64,000 bases of DNA from Adiantum capillus-veneris (Eukaryota; Streptophyta; Polypodiopsida; Polypodiales; Pteridaceae): the NCBI GenBank assembly GCA_014529385.2, contig CM043955.1, positions 150,923,640 to 150,987,639 on the forward strand, written 5' to 3'. The notes under the pieces are model-generated. The model did no database searches, was not told the DNA's origin, and saw only the letters and a list, made by a program, of their open reading frames with translations. Position 1 is the stretch's first letter, and every line of letters begins with the position of its first letter. Below are positions 11,152 to 22,640 of the stretch, one piece after another. A program made the position numbers and the translations under genes.

Positions 11152-12222
11152 TTGTACATACTGCAAGAAGCCCACATGGGTATAGCCGGAGGACATTTCT
11201 CGGGGGGACTAACAGCTAGGAAGGTGTTGCAATCAGGCTATTGGTGGCCAACCTTATTTAAGGATGCATCACTTTTTGCAAAAGGATGTGATGAATGCCA
11301 ACGTTACAAGATCACTCAACGAAAGGATAGGATGCCCTTACATCCTGTTAAAGTGACTCAACCATTTGAAAAATGGGGTTTGGACTTTGTAGGCCCAATA
11401 AGTCCAGCAGCTCGTAGCACTCAATCTCGATATATTATCGTTGCCACTGACTATGTAACAAAGTGGGTGGAAGCCAAGGCGACACGAAAGGCTGATGCGA
11501 GGTCAACTGCCAAGTTTCTCTTTGAGAACATTATTACAAGATTTGCTTGTCCCTTTGAAATTGTGAGTGACAATGGTACTCATTTTATAAATGGAGTAAT
11601 CAAAGAACTCACTACTAACTTCATGATAGCTCACCATAAGTCCACACCTTATTATCCGCAAGCAAATGGCCAAGCTGAGAGCACCAATAAAACCTTAATC
11701 TCTATGTTGACCAAAACGGTGGAAGCTCATCGCACAGATTGGGATTTAAAGTTAACTTCAGCTTTATGGGCTTATCGTACTGCGTACAAAGTTGCCATTA
11801 ATTGCACACCGTTTAAGATGGTGTATGGCCAAAAAGCGGTTATGCCATGGGAGTTTGTCGTTCCTAGTCTTCGAGTAGCTTCTCAAGAAGGTTAGGATGG
11901 TAACCCTTTAGTTGAGTGATTATATATCCTTGAAAGGCTAGATGACGAGAGGCAATTAGCTGTGCAAAATGCACTTGTGGAGAAAGATAGGAGGAAGAAA
12001 TGGTTTGACCATCATCTAAAGAACAAAGATATCAATGTTGGTGATAAAGTCCTTATGTATGGAGTGCGTAACGAAAAGAAAAAGTTGAAATATGCGAGAA
12101 AAGGACCATATAGAGTATGTGAGATCACCCCACAAGGAACCATTCATGTGGAGACTATTGATGGAGTTGAAACCATTGGTTCCTCAATGGGAGCAAATTT
12201 AAAAGATACTATGATCCTTTAA
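11152..12222 (+). pseudogene. pol: TE-B integrase
   Basis: The enzyme inserts the cDNA into the genome. One HHCC zinc-binding module is present (EAHMGIAGGH, then CDECQRYK). The catalytic core has its three acids in place: WGLDFVGPI, SDNGTHF and PQANGQAESTNK. The frame is the same as RT and RNase H, broken at 11893-11895 and again near 11918. The C-terminal part (KGPYRVCEIT) resembles the GPY/F module. No chromodomain follows; a charged helical linker leads into the second protease-like domain through a frameshift near 12195. Confidence 0.88.
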
Positions 12223-13574
12223 GCAAAGAGGAGCTATATGCCATCCATACGAAAAAGACAGCCAAGGTTCAAACAAAATTGAAAAATATACAAGCTCAAG
12301 CTGAGGCGAAAGAGCGCCAACAACGCATAATACGCCAGCGAGAGGCTAACCTTGGAGTTACACATGCATTCCACTTTGAAACAGAGGATGATTGGTTGGA
12401 CTCTGACACGCCTCTACGATACCCTATTGAGTTAAATAGTGCCTATGAAAAAGTGCTATATAACGCCTTATTGGACACGGGTGCTAAATATAATCTGCTA
12501 TCATATTGGGTGTGGTGTCAGTTAGGGAAGCCACCTCTATCTGAGAGTATTATCCAAGTCAAGGGTGTCAACAAGAAAAAAACTACGATTTTTGGAATCT
12601 GGCACACTTCTATCAGTTATGACAATGGGGTTGTAGCTCAAGACTTTTTGGTCATGCCTACTAGAACTATGGAGGGTAATATAAACCTAGGACGCACGTG
12701 GATGATAGCCACCAAATGCACTATTGATTGGAGGACTGGGTGTGTCACAACGCAAAAACCAACTCTTATCCCTACCACTCAAGCCATAGTCCCTGAGATA
12801 TTGCCTAAGGAAATAAAACCCAAGACATTGCATGTCCAGGAGGTTGAACCATACGTCGCCATAGCCCAATTCTCTAGAGCTTCAACTGATGTAGTTGAAA
12901 GAAAGCTTGAGACACACAAGAACCATCCTAATATAACAAAGAAAACATACAAGTGGGTCCCTGTGACCATGGATGATGCTAAAAAACGGAAGCCTCGTAA
13001 GAAACGTCCCACTCACTCCAAGAAATGTAAAGAAACATTGCGTTGGATTCCTAAACGACTGTTGGAAGCCCAAGGATACTATGAAGGAAATGATCAAATC
13101 TGGGTGTCCAAACGTAAATTGTACTCTTACCTGTCACCTGGCCCATGTAAACCCAATCCTGTGGCTCCAAAACAAATTGAAAATCGTGGAAAGGAAAAAA
13201 TCACGGAATGTTACACACCCGCTCTAGAGCTAGTTTGGGTACCAAAGAAAGAACGATTTGTTCCACCTAGCTCAGGAACAGGGAAATCAAATGAAGCTTC
13301 TTGCTCTTCATGTAGTTCCTATACGATAGAAGCTTCGACACAACCTCCACCTACCATTGTACATATCCATACAAGCAAGAAAGAGTTTGCACCTCCCGTT
13401 GTAGGTTCACCACCTACAACAATGTTGCAAATAAAATCATGGGAGAGTACCTTACCACCCTTGCAACTAGATGAAACACATAGGGCGATCAAAAACTATT
13501 GGTTAAAGCCTTCACTCATAACAACTTGGAACAATTGGTTTCAAAAGGTGACGACATCATTCCAAAAGGTATGA
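12195..13574 (+). CDS. TE-B post-integrase ORF: second retropepsin-like domain plus W-[IV]-P-K tail
   Basis: This open frame follows integrase and starts with a charged helix (KTAKVQTKLKNIQAQAEAKE), not a clear ATG, so it was probably the C-terminal end of Pol before a frameshift. About 65 residues in comes LLDTGAKYNLLS, a retropepsin active-site strand with its Asp kept, and some 80 residues later LGRTWMIATKCTIDW, like the family's C-terminal loop. The rest is basic and carries four spaced motifs: YKWVPV, LRWIPKRL, IWVSKRKL and LVWVPKKE. The same two-part module lies after integrase in TE-E and TE-H. The element also has the usual protease at 7356-8444. Function is unknown; a second maturation protease or a structural pseudo-protease are both possible. 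Confidence 0.7.
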   Translation, partial: KFKRYYDPLSKEELYAIHTKKTAKVQTKLKNIQAQAEAKERQQRIIRQREANLGVTHAFHFETEDDWLDSDTPLRYPIELNSAYEKVLYNALLDTGAKYNLLSYWVWCQLGKPPLSESIIQVKGVNKKKTTIFGIWHTSISYDNGVVAQDFLVMPTRTMEGNINLGRTWMIATKCTIDWRTGCVTTQKPTLIPTTQAIVPEILPKEIKPKTLHVQEVEPYVAIAQFSRASTDVVERKLETHKNHPNITKKTYKWVPVTMDDAKKRKPRKKRPTHSKKCKETLRWIPKRLLEAQGYYEGNDQIWVSKRKLYSYLSPGPCKPNPVAPKQIENRGKEKITECYTPALELVWVPKKERFVPPSSGTGKSNEASCSSCSSYTIEASTQPPPTIVHIHTSKKEFAPPVVGSPPTTMLQIKSWESTLPPLQLDETHRAIKNYWLKPSLITTWNNWFQKVTTSFQKV

Positions 13575-13581
13575 TCTATCC

Positions 13582-14112
13582 AAGGAAGGGGGTAGTGTTT
13601 GCTGACATCCATCATTCACTTGCTTCCCTCTCAACCTTCCTCCCTGACCTCTCAATCTCCAATCCTAGGGAATGTATATATAAAGCCTTATACTAGTTCT
13701 AGCAAACAAACAAAATAAAAAAGATTATATAAAAAAAAAAAGTAAAAGAGCAAGAGCGACTAGCAACAAGAGAGCACCCTATCAGATCCTACACATAAGT
13801 CTAAATTTACCATGTCACATCAAGCAGCACACAAAAACAACTAATGTTTTAAAGACCTAACCAAATCTATCTGTATTCTCAGAGATGGCTAGTTCACCAG
13901 AGGCATGCGCTTCTATTTTTGATGAAAGGTACCCTTTTTCTTTTTCTCAACTATTTCACATCTGCTACCCTATACTTTCTTGCGAATAGGATTTGGTAGA
14001 GAGACTTGCACGTGATCGAAATTTTGAGGAGTTAGAATGGATGATACGTCTATGGACAACTAGTGATCCCTATGTACTACTTTCCATGATTCATGTTGGT
14101 GGATATGTATAA
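13582..14112 (+). pseudogene. TE-B relic of the accessory unit (PPT-like tract, TATA box, small acidic ORF)
   Basis: AAGGAAGGGGGTAG (13582-13595) is followed by TGTTTGCTGACATCC, then TATATATAAA at 13675-13684, then an ATG at 13886. The reading from this ATG matches the intact TE-J ORF at 58051: both have FEELEW, then TTSDPY. Here Trp is replaced by a stop (GAA TAG GAT near 13990), and the frame ends for good near 14112, well short of TE-J's length. The layout is the same as at 57815-58482 in TE-J. Confidence 0.65.
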
Positions 14113-15067
14113 TTGCTAATAATTATTTTTCATGGTTTCTTTGAGTGCAATAGTTATGTTTGTTATCTGCCATTATAGATGTATAAATTTGTCTTTGCTT
14201 AAGTTGATGGAACTAGAGTTTAATCTTATGGATGAGCCTTGAGATTAGGAGACCGTGACTTTAGGTTAACTCAATTACTTGACCACTAGGCCTAGCTAAT
14301 AAAATTATCTGAGTATTTGAGACCTTACGAATGTTTAAGGTATAGAGAAGCTTTCTCACTTAAACAACAAAAACACTAGTGAGAATACAAAGGAAATGGA
14401 AGCAAAAAACATAAGTGCCACAAATGAAAAATCTAATGCTGGAAGAGAAATCCTGGCTTGATTTGGTACTTCACTCACATGTATTGTCTATGGTACTAGA
14501 GCCTTAGAGGTTCCGAGTGTGGGCGCTTTTCTTTGAGAAGCAAAAAGCCCCGGACATACAAAATAAGCACACATGTCAAATGATTGTGAACCAAAGTAAA
14601 AGAGAAAAAAAGAAAAAAATGAATGACATTTAAAAGACTTCCATCGAGCTTAAAGTTAACATTTCAAGCTTTTGTTTGCGGTTGTGAGAGCTAGTTGGCT
14701 AATCAAAGCTGAAAAGCACAATTAGAGAATCTTGCATTTAGATTATCTTCTTAGCTTAGCTAGTACTAGAGTAGTTGTTTTAACCTTAGTCATAGCTAAC
14801 TAATTGATAGACTCACCCATAAGCCCAAAACTCTTGATTAATTAATTTACTCAAAGTGCGATTTATTTGTCCTTAATGGCAGTCTAACATTTCATAAATC
14901 TTGCATTTACTCATTTCCACATATACTTTACATTCCCCTCATGATTTATGGCCATATAATTCCGCTTGCTGAAACAGTGACTTTGCCTTGTAGATTCAAA
15001 TACAGATGCTCTACAACATGGACATAACAAGCTTCAACTCAATAGCTTCCGAGGACGGAATCTACAT
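14113..15067 (+). other. TE-B 3' untranslated region with a conserved segment
   Basis: No ORF of note. The part 14447-14560 (from CTGGAAGAGAAATC to AAAAAGCCC) is well conserved in TE-J at 59160-59272, although both lie outside any ORF. The rest is AT-rich and diverged. Confidence 0.6.
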
Positions 15068-15081
15068 CAGGAAGGGGGGCA
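15068..15081 (+). other. TE-B polypurine tract
   Basis: AGGAAGGGGGGCA lies immediately before the TG of the 3' LTR. It is the expected primer for plus-strand synthesis. Confidence 0.85.
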
Positions 15082-15671
15082 TGCTAACCCTCGTGGCTCA
15101 CGGACACCCTATCGCCTACGATGGACACCGTATTATTTATTTAGTAGAGTCAGGCACCGGGCTTGTCGGTCCAATACGAAAAGGGTAGAGTGATCGCCGA
15201 TGAGAGGTGCACTCTAATTGGAACACGCAAGGGTTAGTTGGCTAAGCATGGGCGCCCAAATGTGAATGGGGCGAGCTCATATAAAAGTCACCTAAACCTA
15301 AAATTGACCTATTCTCTCAGTGTGCAATAGAAGAAGTGCTCTTGCCCTATCTCCATCCCCATCTCCATTGTGTGCTCACAGGTGTGTTTGTTTGTGTGTG
15401 CGTGCTTGAGGGAGAGAGGGAGAGAGTGTGTGTGTGTGATCGAGCATTGAGACGGCACCTGCGGCGGCGAGGCGGTTGAGCGCAGTACGACGGCGGCCCC
15501 CTCTTCTTCGCGGCGAGGAATCGTTCACGACGACAAGCGCAGGGAGGTGAGTGACACACCCCTGCTCTCTGTGAGCTTGCTAGGCCTGCTAGTTGTGTGC
15601 TTGCAGCCTTCGTGGCTCGTACACAGTTCTCGGCAAGTCCCTAGCTCCGACACGTGCGGCAGACACGCACA
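15082..15671 (+). repeat. TE-B 3' LTR
   Basis: It matches 2765-3371 along its length, starts TGCTAACCCTCGTGG and ends ACGCACA, with a TATA box at 15280-15286. The (TG)n tract is short and interrupted. It is followed by CACTA. Confidence 0.93.
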
Positions 15672-15676
15672 CACTA
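15672..15676 (+). repeat. Target site duplication CACTA, right copy (TE-B)
   Basis: It is identical to 2760-2764. Right of it, TGGTGAACAATTAC continues the reading frame of the TE-A acidic ORF. Confidence 0.95.
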
Positions 15677-17060
15677 TGGTGAACAATTACATATGGGTGG
15701 AAGATACCAAAGGTAGGTGTTTGATCCAGGCGAAATATATGTGATGCCGGGGGTGGGGCAACGCACTTGAAGGTTTGGCCATAGGGTGCAATAAACTTTG
15801 TATATATGGTTTTGGTTTTTTCATAGTGTGTTGAAGGTTTTGCAGTTAGAAGGTGCATAAAGCTCTTTTTTGGTAAAGCATGAATGCTCAACTAGGGGGT
15901 GGGCAAGGATGGTACAACCAAAGTGTGTTGACCATAGAAGATGGAATGTGCAGATATGTGCAGGCTAGCAGAAGCATGGCAAAGGGCTGGAGTAGCTAGA
16001 AAGATCATGGATTGACAGGTAGCAGCGGAGATGTATGACTGATGCGGCTTATAGGCCAAGGAAGGCTCCAGAAGCACATTGTCACATCAAGAAGTGGATT
16101 TTTTAAATATGAAGAATCTGATCGCATGCTATATGTCAATATAAAGATCTCAAAGAGTACATTCTAATTCAAAAGCGATGAAAAACTTTTGAATTCATCA
16201 ATAAAAAGTTTACTACGCACCTATTTTTTACAAGAGAGAGAAAGTAAACATGCTTATAGAGCCCCTTTGAGAGTCCACATTTTCCCTAATGGGAGAAAAA
16301 CTACTACATTTATGGAAAAGAAGGTCACTATGGAAGGGTATGCTCTAAAGGTGCACAATAACCACAACAAGTTTAGGTTGATCAACAACTTGAGATGTCA
16401 TTTGAGGAGCAGATGAAGGAGATGTAACTTTTGGGTCCAATAATGTAGAGCTTGAAGTGCTAAAGAAACAGGTCTAGACGGCTCATCAAACCGAGCTATG
16501 AATCCCAAGATATTAAGGTTTGAAGGTGCAGTGCGTTGCAGGTTCTTGTCGGATAAGGCAGCTAGGGATAGGTGGTCCAAGTGGATGTCTGTGTACAAGT
16601 GCCTAGTGCTCAATTTTTGGATCATACCCGTCTTTTTAGATTGCAGATTGGAGCTATGCTTTGTTGGATATGGATAGTTGAAGTTTTGCCGGGGGCTAGG
16701 TTTGGTGCCCACCTTACCAATGGGGACTCGTGCCATGTGGTGTTTTTTGGGTTGCGACAAGGTTCAAGAAGGTTCTATGCATTGTATGGATCCAACAGGA
16801 GTTGACTGCTTGTTAAACAGAACTTGGAGTGGGGAGTTGTAGCAGTTGGAAGATTGGGTGCGGTTGCTCGATTCTAGCTACAGATGGTTTTGTTGGGTTT
16901 TTGCAGCTTCAGATTATGAGGTCGGAGGAGTCCAAAGAGGGTGAGATGTGCATGGCTTGTAGCCGACATGGTGGGAATTTGGCAACGGCTTCTCAGATCG
17001 ATTGTCGAGCATGGGAGCATGGAAACATTGCAGGTCAAAATGGGCCAAAGAGGTTGGGGG
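15677..17060 (+). mobile_element. TE-A internal region, right part
   Basis: After 13 codons that complete the acidic ORF (stop at 15714-15716), the rest shows only short unrelated frames. I looked for reverse transcriptase and integrase motifs and saw none. The frame at 16189-16416 is basic and aromatic but not recognisable. AAAGAGGTTGGGGG at 17047-17060 is a plausible polypurine tract before the 3' LTR. Confidence 0.5.
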
Positions 17061-18332
<1,272 letters not shown>

Positions 18333-20276
18333 TCGATCCCAATCAGGGAAACGAAAAATAAAAATAAAACGTTTTTTTTCTAATTCCATTACCGCCACCC
18401 CACCTTCCCTTGACCTTGCGCCCACAGTGGGCCGCTGCCCCCCTTGGCATCACCCTCTCCCCCTCCTCCATTATCACATGTAGCCAATCTCTCTCTCCCC
18501 CTCTCGTTGTTCAACCCATGAGGGGCCGCCATGCATGGGACAAGAGTCTCTCTCTCTCTCTCTTTCATTATTCACACACACTCTCACACCTTCCTCCCTC
18601 ATCACTCCCCTCTCTTCCATACTCTCTCTCTCTCTCTCTCTCCTTCGTTCAGTGCCCCACTTTCGCCCTCTCTCGTTCTCAGCATAAACACGCTCTCTCT
18701 CTCCCTCCCATTGACCCTCCCCTCTCTGTGTCGGCCCAACCAGCCCGCATGGCAAGCTATAAAGCCCTCTCTCTCTTAACCCCCACCACCACACATCCAT
18801 ACACACACACATACCCCATCTCCCCCCACACTCCTTCACCCTCTCTCCCCCTCATCTCCCGCTCTCACTCTCTCTCTCTCCTATACTGACGAATGAGTCA
18901 GCAGGAGGTGCAAGCAAATGACATCCCTCCCTCTGTCCAAACACCCACCACACACACACACACACACACTCACGCTCTCTTTCCCCAACTCTCACACCTC
19001 CCTCCCTCTCTTCCCCTGTCGCACACTCACCCTTCTCTCGCTCTCCCTCTCTCATTCTCTTTGGTGTTGGCACCGGCCCGCAGGGCGCTTAGAGTGCTCT
19101 CCCTCTCCCACATTACCTACACACACACCCACCTACACTCACCCCTGTACACACACTCACACACACAGACACATTGCCCACCGCCACCATCTTCCCCCCC
19201 CCTCACCCGTTCTCTCTCCTCACTCACACTCTCTCTTCCTCGTTCTCTGTGGGCGACTGAGACAGCTAAAAAATTAAAAAAAAAAATACCTTCCTTATAC
19301 TCTCATTCCCACACACATTGGCCGACACACACTCACCCACATACACACACACACACACTACCCCATATACATACACACCACATTCACAAGTACATTACAC
19401 TCACACACACACAATCAAACAAACATTGCACGCATGAGCACACGCACCCATTCACACAAGTATACGCACGCCATACACACATATGCACAAAAAAGCAAAG
19501 GAAATGAGCGCCACGCCATTGACAAAAGAAGAAGATGACCAAAAGCACGCGGAAGCGGGACCAACTTGAAGATTGACACCGAAGGCATGCCCTGGCTGGC
19601 CCCAAAAGTGACGCGTAGCATCTTGACACCAGCAAAACACCAATTTTGGTAGCATTAACCTCACACCGACCACTTGAACCATCAACAAAACCCATTGTAA
19701 ATGCCCCGATCACCACTCTTCTCTAATAACCTAGCCAATGGCTAGTGGATTGTAAAAAACTCCCCACCCCACTTTTACCTCCCTTCTCTCTATATGTACC
19801 TTCTCTCCCTCTCTATCTTTCTCACTAGAGAAGCATCTAGACTCTCTACAGTGACCACTGGATATTTGCAAGGACCATTAGGTAAGGACCACTTCTTATG
19901 CCTATATAAAGAGGCCTCCACTAAGAACAAAACAAGAACACACTAGAGGAACCACCCAGGCTCCATGCACTCTACATTCCAAGCACCACTAAGCACACAA
20001 TGCACCTCCCAAGCTAGGGAGCTCATGGTATCATGTTTTGATTTACTAGTCATGACCACCCCATGCACATAAAACACTCACTATCAGCCCGCAAGCCAAC
20101 ATGAGCATGCTAGGATTGAATGCACCAACACCATGCTACCTCGGGCCACTCTCGATGCTAGTAATTGACATCGCTAGTGGCCGCATCATCTTGATGTTTC
20201 CCTCAAGTTACCTATGTCAGCTACCTATGGTGTGCCCTCCCAACCAAGAGGATGACTTCTATATTGCAATGACGGT
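18333..20276. other. Pyrimidine-rich then AC-rich low-complexity DNA; no gene
   Basis: From about 18440 to 19260 the plus strand is dominated by CT runs (CTCTCTCT, CCCTCC), and from about 18940 to 19480 by CA runs. The opposite strand is correspondingly purine-rich. The open frames here follow the repeats and are not proteins. From 19500 to 20276 the base mix is ordinary; a small frame at 20101-20325 has no recognisable domain. Confidence 0.8.
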
Positions 20277-20358
20277 GGAAAATCGAGAAGATTACCAGCT
20301 CTTATTCACGGTAACGACAGTTTAATTAATGCCATCTGAAAATCCCTTTTCTCTACCG
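20277..20358. repeat. 80-bp segment shared with the TE-F 3' LTR
   Basis: From AAAATCGAGAAGATTACC to CCCTTTTCTCTACC the sequence agrees with about 40732-40811, inside the TE-F 3' LTR, with a single visible mismatch (ACGGTAAC against ACGATAAC). It abuts the start of the copia relic. Confidence 0.85.
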
Positions 20359-21668
20359 CATAGATTATGAACAAAATTTTGCTCCCACTTGTCGTATGAC
20401 TACTATTTGTTTTCTATGTGCATTGGCAACTCATTCTGGTTGGGATGTACATCAATTAGACATTGTTATTTCTTTCTTGAATAGTGACATTTTTGAGGAA
20501 GTCTATGTAACGCAGCCTTGCGGTTTTGTTAAGAAAGGTCAAGAGGACAAAGTGTGCAGATGTAAGAAGGCTTTGTATGGGTTGAAGCAATCTCCTCGTG
20601 CTTGGTATGAGAAAGCTGACACTCTTTGGTAAAATGAGGCTTTTGTAACAGTCCAACAGAAAGCACACTGTATGTCAAGCGTGAGGGCGATGTACTTCTC
20701 ATTGTTGTTCTTTATGTGGATGATTTGCCGATCACTGGTCCCAATGAGGCACATATTATTGAATTTAAAGGGTGATTTGAATGCTACTTTCAAGATGAAA
20801 GATTTGGGGCTGTTGCATCATTACTTGGGCATACAGTTTAAGCAGTGTGATGGTGGTATTGCCTTGTGTCAAAAAAGTTACATAGAGACATTGCTATGTA
20901 AGTTTGGACTTGAGGATTACAAACCTATTGCCACTCCCATGGAAATAGGTTTGGAGTTAATTCTACATGATGTTGGTGATCTTGATGATGTCACTCTTTA
21001 CCAAATTGCTATTGGCTGCCTCATTTATATATGCAACACGAGGCCGCATATTTAGTTTGAAGTCTCACAAGTCAGTAGATTTATGCATAGCCCAGGGTCT
21101 AAGCATTGACAGGGCTGTCAAGAGGATTTTCCGCTACTTGAGTGGAACTTTACATCTTGGCTTCTTTTATCCAAAGGGGGGATCATTGCTGCTAGACTTA
21201 CATGATTTTTCAGACTCACATTGGGCTGGTTGTTTTGACATGCGAGTGTCCACAAGTGGTTTTTGTTTCATGCTTGGTAGTTCATGTATATCATGGTTGA
21301 GCAAGGAGCAACCTATTGTGACCACTTCAAGTTGTGAGGCTGTGTACAGGGCAGTCTTCACAGCTACAATTAAGTGTGTATGGCCAGACGCCTTATGGCT
21401 GATATGGGTGTTGGACAGGATACTGCCCACTATCCACACTGGCAGTGAGAGCCTATTGGCAGTTGCAAGGAAGCCAGTTTTTCATGTTCGCACAAAGCAC
21501 ATTGAGGTGCATTACAACTATGTTAGGGAGAGGCTCTCATCAGGAGAGATTAGCTTGGCTTATGTGCCAACACAGGACAACCTTGCAGATCTTTTCACAA
21601 AGGTGTTGTCTCATGAGAAGTTTGAAGCTTTCCGCAAAGCTTTGGGCTTACTCCCTTTTGTGGACTAA
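20359..21668 (+). pseudogene. pol: TE-C: Ty1/copia RT and RNase H relic
   Basis: Order and wording are those of copia Pol. The RT part reads YEQNFAPTCRMTTI, GWDVHQLDI, ALYGLKQSPRAWYE and MKDLGLLHHYLGIQ. The RNase H part follows with GFCFMLGSSCISWLSKEQ, HIEVHYNYVRERL and NLADLFTK. Position 20359 onward starts inside RT; capsid, protease, integrase and RT fingers are missing. Stops and at least two frameshifts (near 20630 and 21050) break it. The catalytic YVDD-like segment (LYVDD expected near 20710) is read only in a shifted frame. The last frame ends at 21668 just upstream of an LTR. Confidence 0.9.
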
Positions 21669-21743
21669 TCATGTCCTCAGGGCATGGCACTTCCCTTTAC
21701 TCATGTGCCAGCTCTTGTTCACCACATCACTCAAGGGGAGATT

Positions 21744-21969
21744 TGTTACCATATATATGTGGTAGTGATGTGTGTGAACACGCTGACCGTCCGGGCATTT
21801 TTTCCCTCTTTAGGAGGTTTTTTCCCCCGTGCATTGTATATACGCCCATCACTCTAGGGCTATCTATCTTTACATTGCACACTAAGTAATACACTCTCAA
21901 TTGTCTTCCTTGAGCTTCCTTCATTTTCTCCAAGCTGTGTGCGTTTCCTTGCACAACCTTATTCCAACA
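21744..21969 (+). repeat. TE-C 3' LTR, 226 bp
   Basis: A purine run (CAAGGGGAGATT) directly precedes TGTTACC, and the unit ends CCAACA, so the first and last four bases are inverted copies (TGTT/AACA). A TATA-like box lies at about 21837. Length and place after copia RNase H fit. No second copy is in the window, so the ends are inferred. Confidence 0.65.
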
Positions 21970-22109
21970 CAAGTGATCTCACATGAGGTAAGCTATGCTC
22001 TTCATCAAAATTTTCATCTCCATGAACTCTCTTCAAGCACGTTGTTCTTTTCTTTGTCATCATGTAAAGAGCCACTCCATCAATTCACACCATGTACTCT
22101 CTTCTAACA

Positions 22110-22640
22110 TTTTTAGTCTTGAAACATTTCGTGTAGATGGCCCTAGCTCATCGATAACATGACAAACATCTTTGCTCTCTTCATAAGCATCTTCTACCAT
22201 GATTGTCTTTGGCTTATACCATGGCTCATGTTTATTAAATCTGACACCCATACTCACATACACTTGCCTCATTGTAGAACATAACAATTGTAGCATTTCT
22301 TCTCAATTGAATAGCCCAAAAATATGAACTTAACTACCTTTGGTTGGATTTTGTTCCTTAGGTTTCATTTAATGCATGAACATATCAAACACATCCAAAA
22401 ACCTTTATCAAGGAAACCATTGTCTTGATTACATAGAGCTTCTCATGGAGAAATTTCATGAATGGAAATTGTATGTGTTCTATTCATGATGTGTACTCTT
22501 GTATGTACTACCTCATTCGAATATGTCATTTATCATGGCTCTAGCCATCTTTATAGTGACTCTATTCAGTTCCATTCTATTGTATTGTGTATCTTTAAGT
22601 AATTTGCGTTCTTATTACTTATTCACTCAAGTAATCATCA
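22110..22640 (-). pseudogene. pol: TE-D: copia integrase fragment
   Basis: On the minus strand, shifting frames give phrases typical of the copia integrase C-terminal part: VTIKMARAMI near 22560, then KVFGCVCYVHALNE near 22400, then KFIFLGYSIEKKCYN near 22300. These are the segments after the catalytic Glu and the conserved W/F-G-C and F-x-G-Y blocks. Stops and frameshifts are frequent. It is opposite in orientation to TE-C. Confidence 0.6.

Larger units (their letters stand above)
2765..15671 (+). mobile_element. TE-B: complete Ty3/gypsy LTR retrotransposon, 12.9 kb, degenerate
   Basis: The element has two LTRs (2765-3371 and 15082-15671), a TG...CA outline, a primer site, a polypurine tract and the flanking duplication CACTA. 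Order inside: repeat-rich leader, Gag with four zinc knuckles, protease, acidic linker, reverse transcriptase, RNase H, integrase, a second protease-like domain with a basic tail, and an accessory ORF relic. Domain order RT-RH-INT marks it as Ty3/gypsy. No chromodomain follows the integrase. By eye the RT resembles the non-chromovirus Athila/Tat side of the family. A hand comparison of the LTRs gives about 20 substitutions over roughly 570 aligned bases, so it is older than TE-F. Many stops and frameshifts make it non-functional. Confidence 0.93.

Noticed and set aside
12279-13574. Reading the post-integrase ORF as an env-like gene
   Set aside because: No signal peptide or membrane segment is visible; the content is retropepsin-like and basic.
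16189-16416. 75-codon frame in TE-A, at first thought to be a copia relic
   Set aside because: No motif of any retroelement protein can be pointed to.
18410-19507. Several 70-200-codon frames rich in Ser, Leu, Pro, His and Thr
   Set aside because: They follow CT and CA low-complexity DNA, where stops are rare in all frames, and show no domain.
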